64,000 nucleotides of DNA from Cyanoderma ruficeps (lineage: Eukaryota; Chordata; Aves; Passeriformes; Timaliidae). The stretch lies in the NCBI GenBank assembly GCA_008694505.1, contig VZDJ01000219.1:6160081-6224080 (forward strand), given 5' to 3'. The position numbers and the translations under genes are program-made. How positions within the stretch are numbered: the stretch's first letter is position 1; each line of letters starts with the position of its first letter. Below are positions 49,925 to 61,800 of this stretch, one piece after another. The notes under the pieces were generated by a model. That model worked only from the letters and a program-made list of their open reading frames with translations. It ran no database searches and was not told the origin of the DNA.

Positions 49925-50032
49925 CACTTGAAGAAGATCTGGAAAAGCTGATCTAGTTGAAGGCAGCATGGGGTTTGGATTAGGTCACCTTTAAGAGTCC
50001 CTTCCAATTCAAACCATTCTGAGGTTTCATGA
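49925..50032 (+). repeat. Degraded CR1 3'-end fragment (plus orientation)
   Basis: CATGGGGTTTGGATTAGGTC, ACCTTTAAGAGTCCCTTCCA and ATTCAAACCATTCTGAGG resemble the last 80-100 bp of CR1, with a diverged terminal ATTCTG motif. The upstream boundary is uncertain. Confidence 0.7.
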
Positions 50033-52111
50033 AGTGCACCCAAACAAGTGTAGCTGCACGTGGTGGTGGCAGAGGCAGACGGATCCTTCTTGTTTTCTGG
50101 GATGGGCCGTGTGCTGCTTCCAGTGACTCAGCGTCAGAACTGCTCTCGTGTTCCAGGGTTCAGCGTTAGTTCAGTGATCCAGAACACATTAAAAGAGTCT
50201 GGATGCTGCCTTTTCAAATTCCTCAAAGCTTTGCTTTCACTGGGCTGGGTTTCTTTAAGGAGACCCATGTGAAGACACCGTGCTGGTGGATGGGAGTTGT
50301 CATTTCATGGCCATGTCTGTGTTTTGAGCTTTCCCGTACTCAACTCCGTGAGTAACAGTGTCAGGGGGATTTGTCCAGTTCTTGGTGTGCTGTGGCTCAT
50401 GCTCAGAGCATGGCAGGTGCAGAGCTGCCACTGCTGCTCTTCTCTTCTGTTTCTGGTCTCCGTTAGTAGGTGGATACAAAGGCAAGTGGAGCTGTTTGCA
50501 TTACTGAAGTAATTACGGAAACATTATCTGGCTGGGATAATTAATTCCAGATGCTTTAATGTTAGTAGCTTGGCTTAAGTTACATAAAGAAGCAACATTT
50601 TTTTTGTCTTTTTATATCCAGAAAACACACACTCAAGTGTCCCTGGCTTCTCTAGTAGCAATTCTGAGACATATATTAAATTGAGTATTTAATATAAATT
50701 GAAATATTGCTTCAGTGGAAACGAGCAGAATACTGGCAGCCTGCAGGCTGGGTTTGGAGAACGTTGCTGTGTGACATGGGTCCCTGAAGGGGCACCAGGT
50801 GGGTCAGTGATGCTCTGGGAGAAGGGGGAGAGCAGCACCTCTGGGTGCTGGAGCTGGCTCTGCCCTGCTTCCCTGCAGGGAGAAGGTGCTGTGTGAGCAT
50901 CCTCTGTAGCTACCCTGGCACTGGAGGCTGCTGCCTTTTGCTGGGTTTTGGAGCCAGAAGAGCAGCACAGGCTGTGTCCCCTCCCAGCACAAGTCCCCCT
51001 GCTGCCTTCAACATTGCTGTTAGAGCTGAATGGTGCAGAGAGAAACGGGGGAAGGAGTATGGAGAAGATCCTTGCGCAGCATCAGAAATTATGTGTGTAT
51101 TTTGCTCTCAGCCCAGACACTGCTTGTGCCTAGTCAACCAGAAAAACATCTGCGTTTTGTTGCTCCAATCAGCACACCAGCAAACCACTGCCCAGCCATT
51201 GCTGTGTCCCTGCAGCCGTGGTTTTCCTCTGAGAGAAGTTGTGGAGATGAACCCAGCTGTGCTGTGGTGCTCTCCTCTGCCTTGGGAAAGCAGACACTGC
51301 TCTGCACCTGAATTCTTCTGTGCCAGGTCCCTGTTCCCATCTACATCAAAACGATTCTCTGGGCACTGAATCAGAGTTGCAACTTAAATAATTCATTTGT
51401 TGAGCTAAATCTCAGTGAGATTTAGCCTGGAATGTAAACGTGAGAAAGACAGGGACATCAACACTGGTCTTTCTCTAGTCTGCTGGGTATCAGGCTTTTT
51501 ATGTGGTGATAAACAGCTCAGAAATGGAATTGGAAAAGCTGTCTGGGTTTCACAAGATGGCTGTTTAGTGCCTCCTGTTCACTTGTTTTCCTTTTTTTAT
51601 CACATCAAAGAAGAGTGAATCACTTTCTCCGTAGAGGATTATGTTATTCCAGGGGCCTTGAAGGACCTACTGTGGTTACAGGCTGTTACAGAAGGAGATT
51701 TCAGATGGGGAGGGAGCAACTAAGCATTTTTCTTACTGCACCTGTTAATTGTAATTGGGAGCTTTAGCTGCATTTCTGTAAAACTTCCAGAACCTGCCTA
51801 TGTAAATCCTAAACTGCCAGCAGCTCAGGAGGGGCCACCTACCCCATCCTTTACCTTCTGCACTGAAATGGGATTTTCACAGGGGGATTTCCAAGCCCAA
51901 AGAGAGCCCTTGAATGGTCCCAGGGCCAAGAGGATTTTGATGTGCCAAGGCTGTGTCCTGCGGAGCTGTGCTGTGCTGCTCACGGATCAGATGCTCCCGA
52001 TGGCTGGGGATGCTTTAAAAGCTGATAATGAACATTTCTGATATTCCCGGATAGTGTTGGAATTCAGCTGACAAAGACAAGGGCAGGGACGGTGGGCGTA
52101 GCTGCAGCCCT

Positions 52112-52210
52112 CTGTGCTGGGCTGGCCCCTGCCTGGCAGGGGACAGCAGGGTCTCTCAGACATTCGGGGTCCCCCTGTGCTGGGCTGGTCCCTGAGACAT
52201 TCGGGGTCCC
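52112..52210. repeat. Partial tandem duplication
   Basis: TGTGCTGGGCTGGCCCCTG and a later TGTGCTGGGCTGGTCCCTG are each followed, at different spacing, by GACATTCGGGGTCCC (52159-52173 and 52196-52210). The arrangement suggests a duplication with an internal deletion or insertion of about 29 bp. Confidence 0.75.
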
Positions 52211-55200
52211 TGGGCACCATCCCCAGCGCAGGAGGGCTGGGGAGCCGCACAGCCACCCAGGCATTACGTCACCTGGAGCTGCACTCACTGGCTGCTCACC
52301 CGGAGGGCAGGACGCTGCTGCAAGCAGCATTAACCCCTTCCTGAACGTCGCCTCTGCCACTTGGGTAGCACAAAGGGACCTTCACAGAGCTCAGCGCTGG
52401 CGACCGATGTCTGTGCACAGTCAGGGGGTATGTTTTGGGCACAGCTGCTCCTGTTGTTGCAGCTTGGTGGAGCCTCCTGGGGCCAAATTCAGCTGCTCTG
52501 TTCTCTCAGTGCAGCAGCCAAAGCTGACTGGAGCTTCAAGGCTGAGCTGTGTGTGTAACTGCCTGTGTAGGTTTTTGGGACAAGCACTTAAAGGAAGGTT
52601 TAGGTTACAGCAAAGGGCAGTGCCAGCCCAGCTACCCACTGCGCCCATCAAGAGCCCTGGGGACAAACTGCATGGTGGCACTGAGCTGCTTGCTCACACG
52701 TGGATGTGCAGAGGAATGGTTGATGTTAGGTTCCCTCCATCAACCCTTTTTTGCTAGGAATGTGCTTGTTGCAGCCCCTGCCGTGAGGATAGTTTACAAT
52801 TGGTGCAAAATGGGTGGCAGACCAGGCTGTCAGCCATCACAGGTTCCCCTTCCTGGACCCACAGGTTCCTCTTCCTTTGGCTGCTCTGTCGATGTATGTA
52901 TGATGAATTTTCATGGATTTTCAGAGGCTGTTGCCAAATCTTGAAGGGGTTTTGGCTCCAGCAGCCATAAGGAAACACTGCAAATCGTTTATTTTCTGCA
53001 CAAAGTGGTCCCAGCGGTGCCATCTCATTCTGCTCAGGTTCTTGTTTGTTTGAAAATAAAAGGGTTTGGTGACAGTGGCCTGTTGAGATATACTGTGTCA
53101 CCTCTCTCCTCCCTCTCTGGCACCAGCTGCCTCCAGCCCTCTCTTCTCCATCCACAGGAGAATGTGTTGACAGACTCTGGGTACCCATGGTCCCTCCTGC
53201 AGGGTCCAGGGGCTCTGATGTCAGGTGGTTTATGCCAGGGGTGACAGCAGGGTGCCCACAGGGCTCTGAACTCTCTGTGCTGGTGATGAGGATGCTCTGG
53301 ATCTTACCTGGAGTATCTTCAGCCAGAGAGGGGAGGGCTGAAGTGCACAGGTACCTGTTAGCAACAAGACCTGGATCCTGAAGACACTTTTAGGCTCATC
53401 CAGCTGGTCAGGCCAGCTTGCATGCAGGTCTGAACATCAGGCCAGTTAATTTAAAACCTAAACATATATTATCTTCTTGGTGCTCCCTTTCATCCTTGAA
53501 CCCAGCTTTGGGAGTATAATTTTTGGCTCGTGGTTTTATAGCCTTTACTAGAAGCCATAAAAATGCAAGAAGTAGGAGTAACATGGTCAGTAAATCTGGG
53601 TATGGGTGTGCTGAGGGTCACAAACCTTTGTGTGTGGGTTGTGGCTCATTATTGTGACCATCCACTATCTCCAACCCTTTCCTTCACCCTTATACCCCCC
53701 AGGCACTTTATCTGACTTAAATTCTTCAATTCTGGTCTGCTGTTGAGCGGCAAAGCATCTATAAAATCTGTTAGCTTAAGTTGATAAGAAAATGGGGCAT
53801 CTGGTCCAAATGGCCTACTAGATACTATTTTAATAAACAGAAAGTGAAAATCATCCCTTTAAATTGCCCTTTTAAAGCTGTTGTGTGCCACAGGAGAATT
53901 CCCCCATGAGCAGGGCTGGCAGTAGGAACAGTTTCAGCATCCACAGAAGGTTGCTGGCAGAGCTGTCTTTCCTCTGACTTCCCTAAGCTGACTTATTTAT
54001 GGACATTGGACAAGACTAATTTAGACTGGAATGGAGGTAAAGAAAAGATGACTGACTAAAGCCTTTGTTGTAATAAAATTAAGTATTTTTAGATGAGCAA
54101 CGCTATGCAGGATTAATTATTTCTATCTGATATATTAAAAGGGAGCATATAGAAAAAAAAGCCTTCTCCCTTCAGCCAAGTGAAGCATTCAGTTTACAGA
54201 GATGATTAACCATGGGAATTTGCTGAGTGTATTTTATTACTGTACAGTCTTCTCCAGGGATAGATGTGATTCTCAAGAGTGTTGGGGTCCACATACTCCT
54301 TTTCCTTAAGTGCCCTTGAGACCCATTTTCAGACTAATGGCCTCAGGTTTGTTGTGATTTTTAGGCTGATCTCAATTTTCAGCCCTTCGTTTATGAGAGC
54401 CTTTGATTGATACAGGATTTTTGAAAAATGCTGCGTCTCTGGCTGGTTGGATAAATAAAGGAGTAAATGCTCCTCATGTGTGATGGAGCTTCTGTGCTTG
54501 GTCTGGCTCTTGGTGGAGGCTTTGCTTCTGTGATTCTTTGCCATGATGGTGCAGGGAGTTTGGGTGGCTTGGTGGCTCATGTGTAGACTCCTCATCACCT
54601 CGCCTGGGTATTTCTTTGTCCACTGAGCAGCTATTTGGAAACATGTTTTCTCAATGGATTAAGGCATGTCCCTGCACGAAAGGGGAGCCCTGATGATGTC
54701 CCCAGCTCTTGGAGCCCAGCAGGAGATGGATACACGCTGGTGAGGGCCACCTCTGTGCCTTGTTCCCTTTTTCTTGCTGTGTCTCCGCTGCAGTGTTTGG
54801 ACAGCACAAAGCTCAAAGCTTTTTGGGCTCCAGTGTCTTGAAGCTATTGGAGGTGAAGGATGATGCCCAGCTTGGTCTGTTTTCTGTATTGCTGTGAGGC
54901 AGGGCATGGTCTTTCCCAAAGGATTGCTCTCTTGTCTTACACTGTAGGATCTCTTCCTTCCAAAGCTCCTCCTAGCCTAAGGCACTGTCACTGCAGTCAC
55001 TGATCTTTATATCTCAACACCAAGAAGCCTTTGCAGGTGTGTTAGCATGTGTCAGGAAGGAGTGGGCTGCTTTTTAGGAACGTGGTTTTATCCACCAAGG
55101 CAAATCCAGGAATCAATGGGAGGCTGTGCACCTGTGGGCATTGCATCCTGCTGGGACTTCCCAGAGGCTTGGGATGCCCCATGTGAGCCCCAGCATGTGC

Positions 55201-55354
55201 AGCCTCCAGCTCCCCTGGGGGTGGGAGAAATGTTCATGGGAGCAGGCACACGTTCTCTTAGGGTGTACTGAATTGTTTGCAAGCCATAAACTCCTTGTGT
55301 TTAACCGAGTGCTGCAGATGAGGCAGGGAGTTAATCTGAACCAGGCTTCTAGCA

Positions 55355-55437
55355 GGTATATTTTTTATACAGTGAGAAGCTTGTATAACCTTCATTAGGT
55401 TATACAAGCTTCTCACTGTATTAAAAAAAAATTTACC
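55355..55437. repeat. 83-nt inverted repeat (hairpin), 24-bp perfect core stem
   Basis: The arm at 55367-55390 (ATACAGTGAGAAGCTTGTAT followed by AACC) is exactly complementary to 55398-55421, separated by the 7-nt loop TTCATTA. Beyond an A/T-rich bulged section the symmetry resumes with GGTA (55355-55358) against TACC (55434-55437). The folded RNA would be about 83 nt, similar in size to a microRNA precursor, but with almost perfect pairing. Both strands therefore read TVRSLYNL in one frame. It may be a small foldback or MITE-type element, a template-switch inversion, or a hairpin RNA gene. It lies in JADE2 intron 4. Confidence 0.9.
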
Positions 55438-56774
55438 ATCTATTTCAGTTTCTTCATTTCTGACCTTCTCTGTTTGCTGATATTTGAAATGGTGAGAAAA
55501 TGGCACTAATATGTCCCAGCATCCCCAAGCCTGAATTAACTCCAGGGGATCCCAGCCCATGCTGCCAGATCAGCATGTGGTTATGGGGAGGAAACTTCAA
55601 AAGTAAAGTTTAGTGATCCTCTTAAGATACTTTTCATATTAATACTTATTCCTTGTAGGAGAGTGGCTGCTGAGTGCTGCAGCACCTGATCATCCCTCCC
55701 TGATCCCTGTGTTCTCAGATGGGGAGAGGCGACTGCCATCGCTTCATTGGCACATTTCAAACCTTTTAACAGAGTGCTGGTGAGCTTGTTAGATGTTTGT
55801 ATCTTCATTACCTTGATCTTCATCATCAATGACGTGGTGAGAGGCAAAATGTCACTCTGTAAGTGGCAGTTCCCATTAAACCAAAGCAAACTGCATCTAA
55901 TTACAGTGTCAGAAAAAGCTGGATGTTGAGCGCTGGTGGAGCTGTTACCATCAGTGAGCCCCTGAGCTCCCTGTGATCTCTGCATCTCCAGGGACTGTGC
56001 AAAGCCAGGACCTGAGAGTCTAAACATGCATCCAGTTTGGGTTTTTTTGGAGGGGGGGTGTTGGGAGCGCTGGGGAAGCGGGTGGACGACTCGAGGGGAG
56101 AGTCACTTGTCTCCTGTCTCTGAGCATCAGGTTCAGCAGAACTGCTCCGTAAGGTATCTGCAGGAAGGAGGTGGAGGCTGTGTGCCCGGGGGGGAGTGGC
56201 CATGGGCAGGCTCAGGCAGGTGCTGTGTCCCACACGCCGCTCTTGGCGGGCAGTATGGTCTGCACTGTGTGAGATAACCGCGAGGGATACCTCCAGTCAC
56301 GTCAGCATCCTTATCACACCGAGTGCGTTTCAGTGCTGTCAATACAGTCAATGACCTCTTCAGGATACTCCTTTGATATGTACACAGAGCATTAATCTTT
56401 GCAATTTTATGCCAGGGTAAAAATAGTAACTCTTTCCTCCTGCCATCCCAGGCATCCGTGGCTGGCTCGGTGCCGGAGCATCACCTGTTGCAGGGGCTGT
56501 TGGGTGAGCAGCTTGTGTAACTCGGCTTAATGAAGGCTTATGGCCCCAGCCTCATCCCTGCTCAGGCAGCTTTTCCCAACAGAAGTGTTCATTGCAGGTG
56601 GAGGACTGGTTTCTTCTCTCCCATGACAAGGCTGTGCCCAGCCTGGCTGCTCCCACACCAAGGTTCTGTTTCTGTGCAGGAGTGACCTGGACTTGGGCTC
56701 ATGGGAAGGAGAGGTTCAGTCTGACAGGAACCAAAGCACATTGCTCCAGCAGCTCCTGCTTTATATTTTGTTAA

Positions 56775-57118
56775 TAGCATCTTCCAGTGGCTAAAGGAGC
56801 TAAAAGAAAGGCTGGACGGGGAGTTTTTAGATGAGTATGTAGTGACTAGACAGGGGGGAATAGCTTTGAACTGACAGAGGGCAGATTTAGATTAGATATT
56901 AGGAGGGAATTCTTCTCTGTGAGGGTGGGGAGGCTCTGGCACAGGTTCCCCAGAGGACCTGTTGACTGCTCCATCCCTGGAAGTGTCCGAGGCCAGGCTG
57001 GATGGGACTTGGTGCAACCTGGGCTAGTGGAAGTTGTTCCTGCCCATGGCAGGGAGGGTTGGAATTGGATGATCTTTAAGGTTCCTTCCAAACTCATCTG
57101 TTCTGTGATTCTCTGATT
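56775..57118 (+). repeat. CR1 LINE 3'-end copy, about 340 bp (plus orientation)
   Basis: This is the longest CR1 copy in the window. Landmarks are AGGCTGGACGGGGAGTTTTT, GATTTAGATTAGATATTAGG, GGGAATTCTTCTCTGTGAGG, CTGGCACAGGTTCCCCAGAGG, CATCCCTGGAAGTGTCCGAGG, CAGGCTGGATGGGACTTGG, GCCCATGGCAGGGAGGGTTGG and GATGATCTTTAAGGTTCC. It closes with TTCTGTGATTCTCTGATT, the terminal octamers. The internal open frames on both strands belong to the repeat. Confidence 0.95.
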
Positions 57119-58679
57119 TTAGGGATTTGGGAGCTCCTTAGATGCCAATCCTGAAGATGTGGCTGGAGCCTGCCTGGTTTCAGTGTTAATTATTGCTGTC
57201 TGCATTAGAGACATCAGTGAATCCCCAAGTCCTGTCCTAGATCACAGTGAGGCTGCTTTAAAGTATGGGGACTGAGAGCTGTCCTTCTGTGTGGCTCTTT
57301 TTAGTTCATGAACTTAAATTTGGAGATGTACTCAGGACATTGGATCACATCTTTGTTTTCAATTTACTGATGGGGAAAGGAAAGCAAAAGAGATAATAAG
57401 AACCCATTTCTTGATGTTTCTGTCTCTGAGCCATAAATTTTGCTTCTCCTGCTGGTGGCTCTGGAAGTACCTCCAGTGTTTGTGACCACAGAGGACAGCA
57501 ATTACAGTACACATCTGGATGGGTAGAAACTCCGGGTTCATTTTCCTGTCCTGCCACACATTCCCTTCCTGACCTTGGGCGAGGCAGGTGGGGTCTCATT
57601 TCCAAGGACAGCTGGGCTCAAGTGTCTCTCCTTGGCACTTAGAGACCTTGGAGCATCTGCTACCACACAGTTCATCTGGTTATGATGGACACCATGGCTT
57701 TGCCCCAGACACATCACAGAGCACAAGGCACTCAATGCTCTGACATTAGCTTCCATAGCAGGACAGAAGGCAGATCAAAGTCTTCCAGGGATCAGTGGCT
57801 GTACCAGCTGGCACTGCTGCAAGAGCAGGCCTGGATCCTCCAGCTTTGCATGGGGAGAAGCTGCTTGGAAGAGGCCGACGTGCTGCAGCGAGTTGATGTT
57901 TGGTTGCTGTTTCTTTGCAGCATCTTTCTGTCTTGTTATCTCTGCCAGGAGGTGGATTTCAGGGGAGGAAATGTGAGCTGTGCAAATACTGCAGCAAGCT
58001 CCAGTTCCCGACTTCGCCGAGATCTGTCAGCTGACACCACAGGCTGCTTCTCATTTCCAGCTTGTCCTCTGCTTGCATGTCATTAGGCATGACACTGTTG
58101 ACATGTGCGTGGCAAGTATCATGCATATTGCTGCAGAGTTGCCAAGGAAAGGCAGAAGAGCTGACAGCCAGCACCTGGTCGCTCTCTGTGCGGGGAGTTT
58201 GCACAGATGAGGCGGCTCCTCTCTGCATCCCTGTGGTTGTGATTAGAGAGCACTCAGAGCAAATCTCACAGACCACCATGGGATGTTCTCCAGTGCCAAG
58301 TGTGCCAGCGTGCTGCCCAGCACGGTGTGGATGTGGCACTGCAGTGTGCAGCACACTGGAGGTGTCCATGGAGGAGTTAATGGCTGGGGGGTTTGCTGTC
58401 AGTACTTGGATCATCATCTCCATTGCACCTCATTTTTCTCATATAAAGAGTTAATTTCTGTAGATGAATGGGAACACTGTTGCTGTAGTTGCTCTGCTGG
58501 GGCTGTCCCTGCTGGCCCATGGGCTGACTTCAGGTGAAGTGCCTTTGCTTTCCTTCACAGAAGAGTACCCAGCGTACGGGTACCCACAGGTACCCAGTGT
58601 GGTCTCACCCTCCATGGCAAGAAATGGAATATTTTTCTGAGTTGTAGCCCTTTCTCAACCTCCCTTTCTTTTCTTCCAG

Positions 58680-58849
58680 GATCATCCCCCAGCTGGAGAA
58701 CTCACTTTCACAGGTTTCACCAAGCAGCCTGCCTGGCTCTGAGATTTCAGAAGCCACAAGGACTTACTTGCAAGGAATGAGCCGCTATGACCTGGATGAG
58801 CTCGATGCCTGCTGGTTGGAACTTGTTAACATGGAGCTCAAGGAGATGG
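58680..58849 (+). CDS. JADE2: JADE2, fourth coding exon (residues 101-157 and one base of codon 158)
   Basis: The 170-nt exon starts in phase 2 (AG from the previous exon plus G makes Arg101) and ends GAGATGG|GTGAGT in phase 1. It encodes IIPQLENSLSQVSPSSLPGS, a variable linker, then RYDLDELDACWLELVNMELK and EM. RYDLDELDACWLEL (residues 136-149) is the second conserved block of the EPL1-like region shared by JADE, BRPF and EPC proteins. In JADE2 the next residues are a glutamate completing the split codon and the start of the segment leading to the PHD finger module. The linker (residues 105-134) differs strongly from the mammalian form while its flanks are conserved. Acceptor and donor are both near consensus. 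Confidence 0.96.
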
Positions 58850-61800
58850 GTGAGTATTGCTGAGGTTTTTGGTGTTTTCTTTCTGGCCTGGGTATCTCAC
58901 AGTGGCCATTCAGGCTTTTTGAGTAAGCGTGTGGAACTAAAGGCCTTGAAGAAAAAATGTCAGAAATACGGTCCTGATTGTTTCCAGCTCCAGGCATCTT
59001 TAGATACCACAGCATAACCCTGCCTGCATCACTGCTGTTATATCACTGCACATTCTTCAAATCCTTTAGTGGATTTTGGTCGAGTGCAAGTACCTGAGCT
59101 TGGAATTTGACCATTGGCACTAGTGCTTAGCATGGTCTGCTGGGCAAATTCGTTGGCACAGACCCATGGGTGTGTAGTCTTGCCAGACTGTGGAGGGATT
59201 TTCCAGTCCTTGTTAGGGAAGGGTTGCTGTGGTGTGGGCTGCTGCTCTGCAGGTAAGAGTAAGACCTCAATAAAACATTCACCTTATGAGGTCAGTGAAG
59301 GCTCAAGTGTGCCTACATGAAGGGTTTGTCCTGGCGGCAAAGGCCTTTCAAGGGTGGAAAAAAGATTTTGCCAGGTGCTTGAGCAGATGGGATAGTGCAC
59401 TCTGGAGCAGGAGGGTTTTGCTGGTTCTCACAGGCAGCTGCTTGAGGGCTGCAGCCGGAGTCAGCATGAGGTCAGGAAGATGCAGTTCAATGAGCTTGCA
59501 TGGAGCACAAGTGAGCTCAGAAGTTGGCCATGACATTGACTGATCTTGGTTTTGGAAGATCTGTCCTTTTGGTGTACTCATGGTTTACATTGAAATTTTT
59601 TTACCCTGACCTTGAGAAAGCTGGAGAAGCTGCTGTCACAGTTTGTCTTATTATCTGGGATAGGTACTCTGTATATTGGATTTTCCATAATCTCTCTTGT
59701 GAACCGTGTAGCATCACAGAGAAATCACAAGTCAGTGTTGCCCTCATTAGCTGGTCCTGTATTAGCAGCTTCAGCCCTGTCATTAGCTCATGCAGGTTTT
59801 GAGGCATTGGCACCTACAGTGAAGTACTTGGGCAGAGCAGAGGGTGCTGCTGGATAAAGCCAAGTGCCTCAGTCCTGCTCATGTACCTTGCAGAGGATCC
59901 ACCCTTCCTAACCCTGCACAGCTGCTGTTGCTGCATCAATAAACTACCCTTTACCACACTGAGCATCATTGTGACCTCACTGCACCTTCAGTGTATTCCC
60001 TACTACATTTCCCTTGCCGTCTCCACAGCTGCATGGCCATCAGAAGTGTCTCTGGGCTCCAGAGAAGGATTATCTCTATTTCCACTTCCCGTTGTGTGTA
60101 TTTCATAAGTCTCTAGAAATGAAGTGGGCAGAGATTTGGCTTCTCCAGGTCAGTTGGATTAAATTTGCCTTGCGTTGTTATTTCTTCAGAGTGTTAGGTT
60201 TCAAATGCAGTGTCCAGATGTGGAGCTCCTGTTGTTATGGAAGGCTGAGGTACAGGCAGGTCCCTGACCCAGGCCAGACAGGAGTTGGCTGCTGGCTGTC
60301 CCCGTGTCACCTTTGGGCTGACACGTGCCAAACCTGTGAATGCTGCAGTAGAGTGGCAGCTTCTCCGGCAGCTCTGCCTTGGGAGTGAGCTGAGTTTAGG
60401 AGGGGAGCTTGGGCTTCATCCCAGCCATGCCCCTTCTCTGTGGGTGGGCTGGCACCTCAGCATCCCAGGGAAGCCCAAGTCAGGACACAGGCAGTGCTTT
60501 GCTGCAGGCCCTCGGCCATTCTGACCAAGCTACATTTTTTTCCCTCCATCTCATCACGTATCAGCCAGCCACCTTTTCCAAGGAGGGTCCTTAGGAGGTT
60601 TTTGTCCAGGGCTGAGCTGGATGAAACCATAGAAACCGAGGAAGCCCCTGGGCCTTCCTGCCATCACCAACTCTAGATGGTGAGAAGGACTGAGGTGATC
60701 TCAGCAGTGGTAGTGCGGGGGACATCACTGGCCATCACCTGCTTCTCCTGCGCATTCCTGTCACTGGGGGAGCACTGGCTGAGCCTTAAATACGCTGGGG
60801 AGAGAGCACCTTTGAACACCAGTGTCTGGGATGTGAAATCACTGCCAATACAGCTTCAGCCTGATAGATTCTGGTATCTTGCCCCCTCCCCCAGTCCTCT
60901 CAACTTCTCTAGCAGTGCAAGGGCTAGTGCATTTTTTCCAGTGACTTGGAAAGGAAAAGATGTGGCTTTGATTAATCCCTGATGCTGTGGGGAGCTGGGA
61001 GATTGGCAGGTGGGAAGTGGGATGGGAGCTGGTGCTCGTGGCTGCAGGACCACGGTCACATCCATGGGTGCATGGCCGCCGTGGAGGGTGGAGGTCATCA
61101 GGCTTCTTTGAGGGGATGCATCTTTCTGCCTGTGGCAGTGCTGGGGTTTGGATGCTCACAGAGGAAAGCTAGATTTGTTTTAGTACATCTGTTGCCGCTC
61201 AGCTCCTAGGCTGGGCCTGAGCAGGGGCTTTCCTCCCTCTGTTCCCAGGTGGGAAAATCCAGGGTGGTATTTGGGTGCCCTTCACCACCCGAGGCAGAAG
61301 ATTGCTGCTGCCTGGGCTGGTCCAAAGGCAGTCCATAAATAGCATTTTCTCCCGGAAGCCCTTGACATTAATGACACTGTTAATGACTCGCTGAGATTTT
61401 CAAACCTGCTTTGCTAATCTCCAGGATCATTAACATGGCAGCAGCCTCTCCTCCCATTCAGAGGAGTCGGGAGTTATCTCCCAGCATTAATTTAGGAGGT
61501 AGGCAGAAGTTTAAATTCCTCATGGGTGTCAGGCTGAACTGTTGTCACTGGGCTGTCCAGGGGCACAATATGTCATTCCCAAAATATTTAATGACAAAGA
61601 AGGATTCTGATCTCTGACTGGTGCCTGAGGATGTGCGGCGAGGAGAGCTGGAAAACACCTATGAGATCATCCAGCTCGCCTTTCGTGGGTCCGTGTAGCT
61701 CACAGCACATGCCTTTTCCAGTCCTTTTTAGGTCATCCCAGGGATGGAATTTTATCACCAAGATCAGATAAACCTCCAGATAGCTCCAGCTCTCTGCATT

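Larger units (their letters stand above)
42594..58679 (+). other. JADE2: JADE2 intron 4
   Basis: A 16.1-kb phase-2 intron with strong sites (donor GTAAGTG, acceptor CTTTCTTTTCTTCCAG). It contains CR1 pieces at about 44505, 49940 and 56775, a MIR-like piece at 46813, a poly-A region at 43785, a CpG cluster with an open frame at 47394-47633 (minus), a partial duplication at 52112-52210 and the 83-nt inverted repeat at 55355. A strong extra acceptor-like site lies at 58559-58560, 119 nt before the true exon. No recognisable host gene is nested in the intron. Confidence 0.9.

Noticed and set aside
60600..60675. Possible next JADE2 exon (…RAELDETIETEE…) after TTTTTGTCCAG
   Set aside because: Faintly resembles the PELDEL segment expected next, but the phase and following residues do not fit and a stop follows soon. 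The true exon should lead into the PHD finger, which is absent here.
61630..61700. Possible old CR1 remnant (TGGAAAACACCTATGAGATC, ATCCAGCTC)
   Set aside because: Resembles the CR1 'AGACCTCTAAGATCATCGAGTCCAACC' region but is too short and diverged to call.
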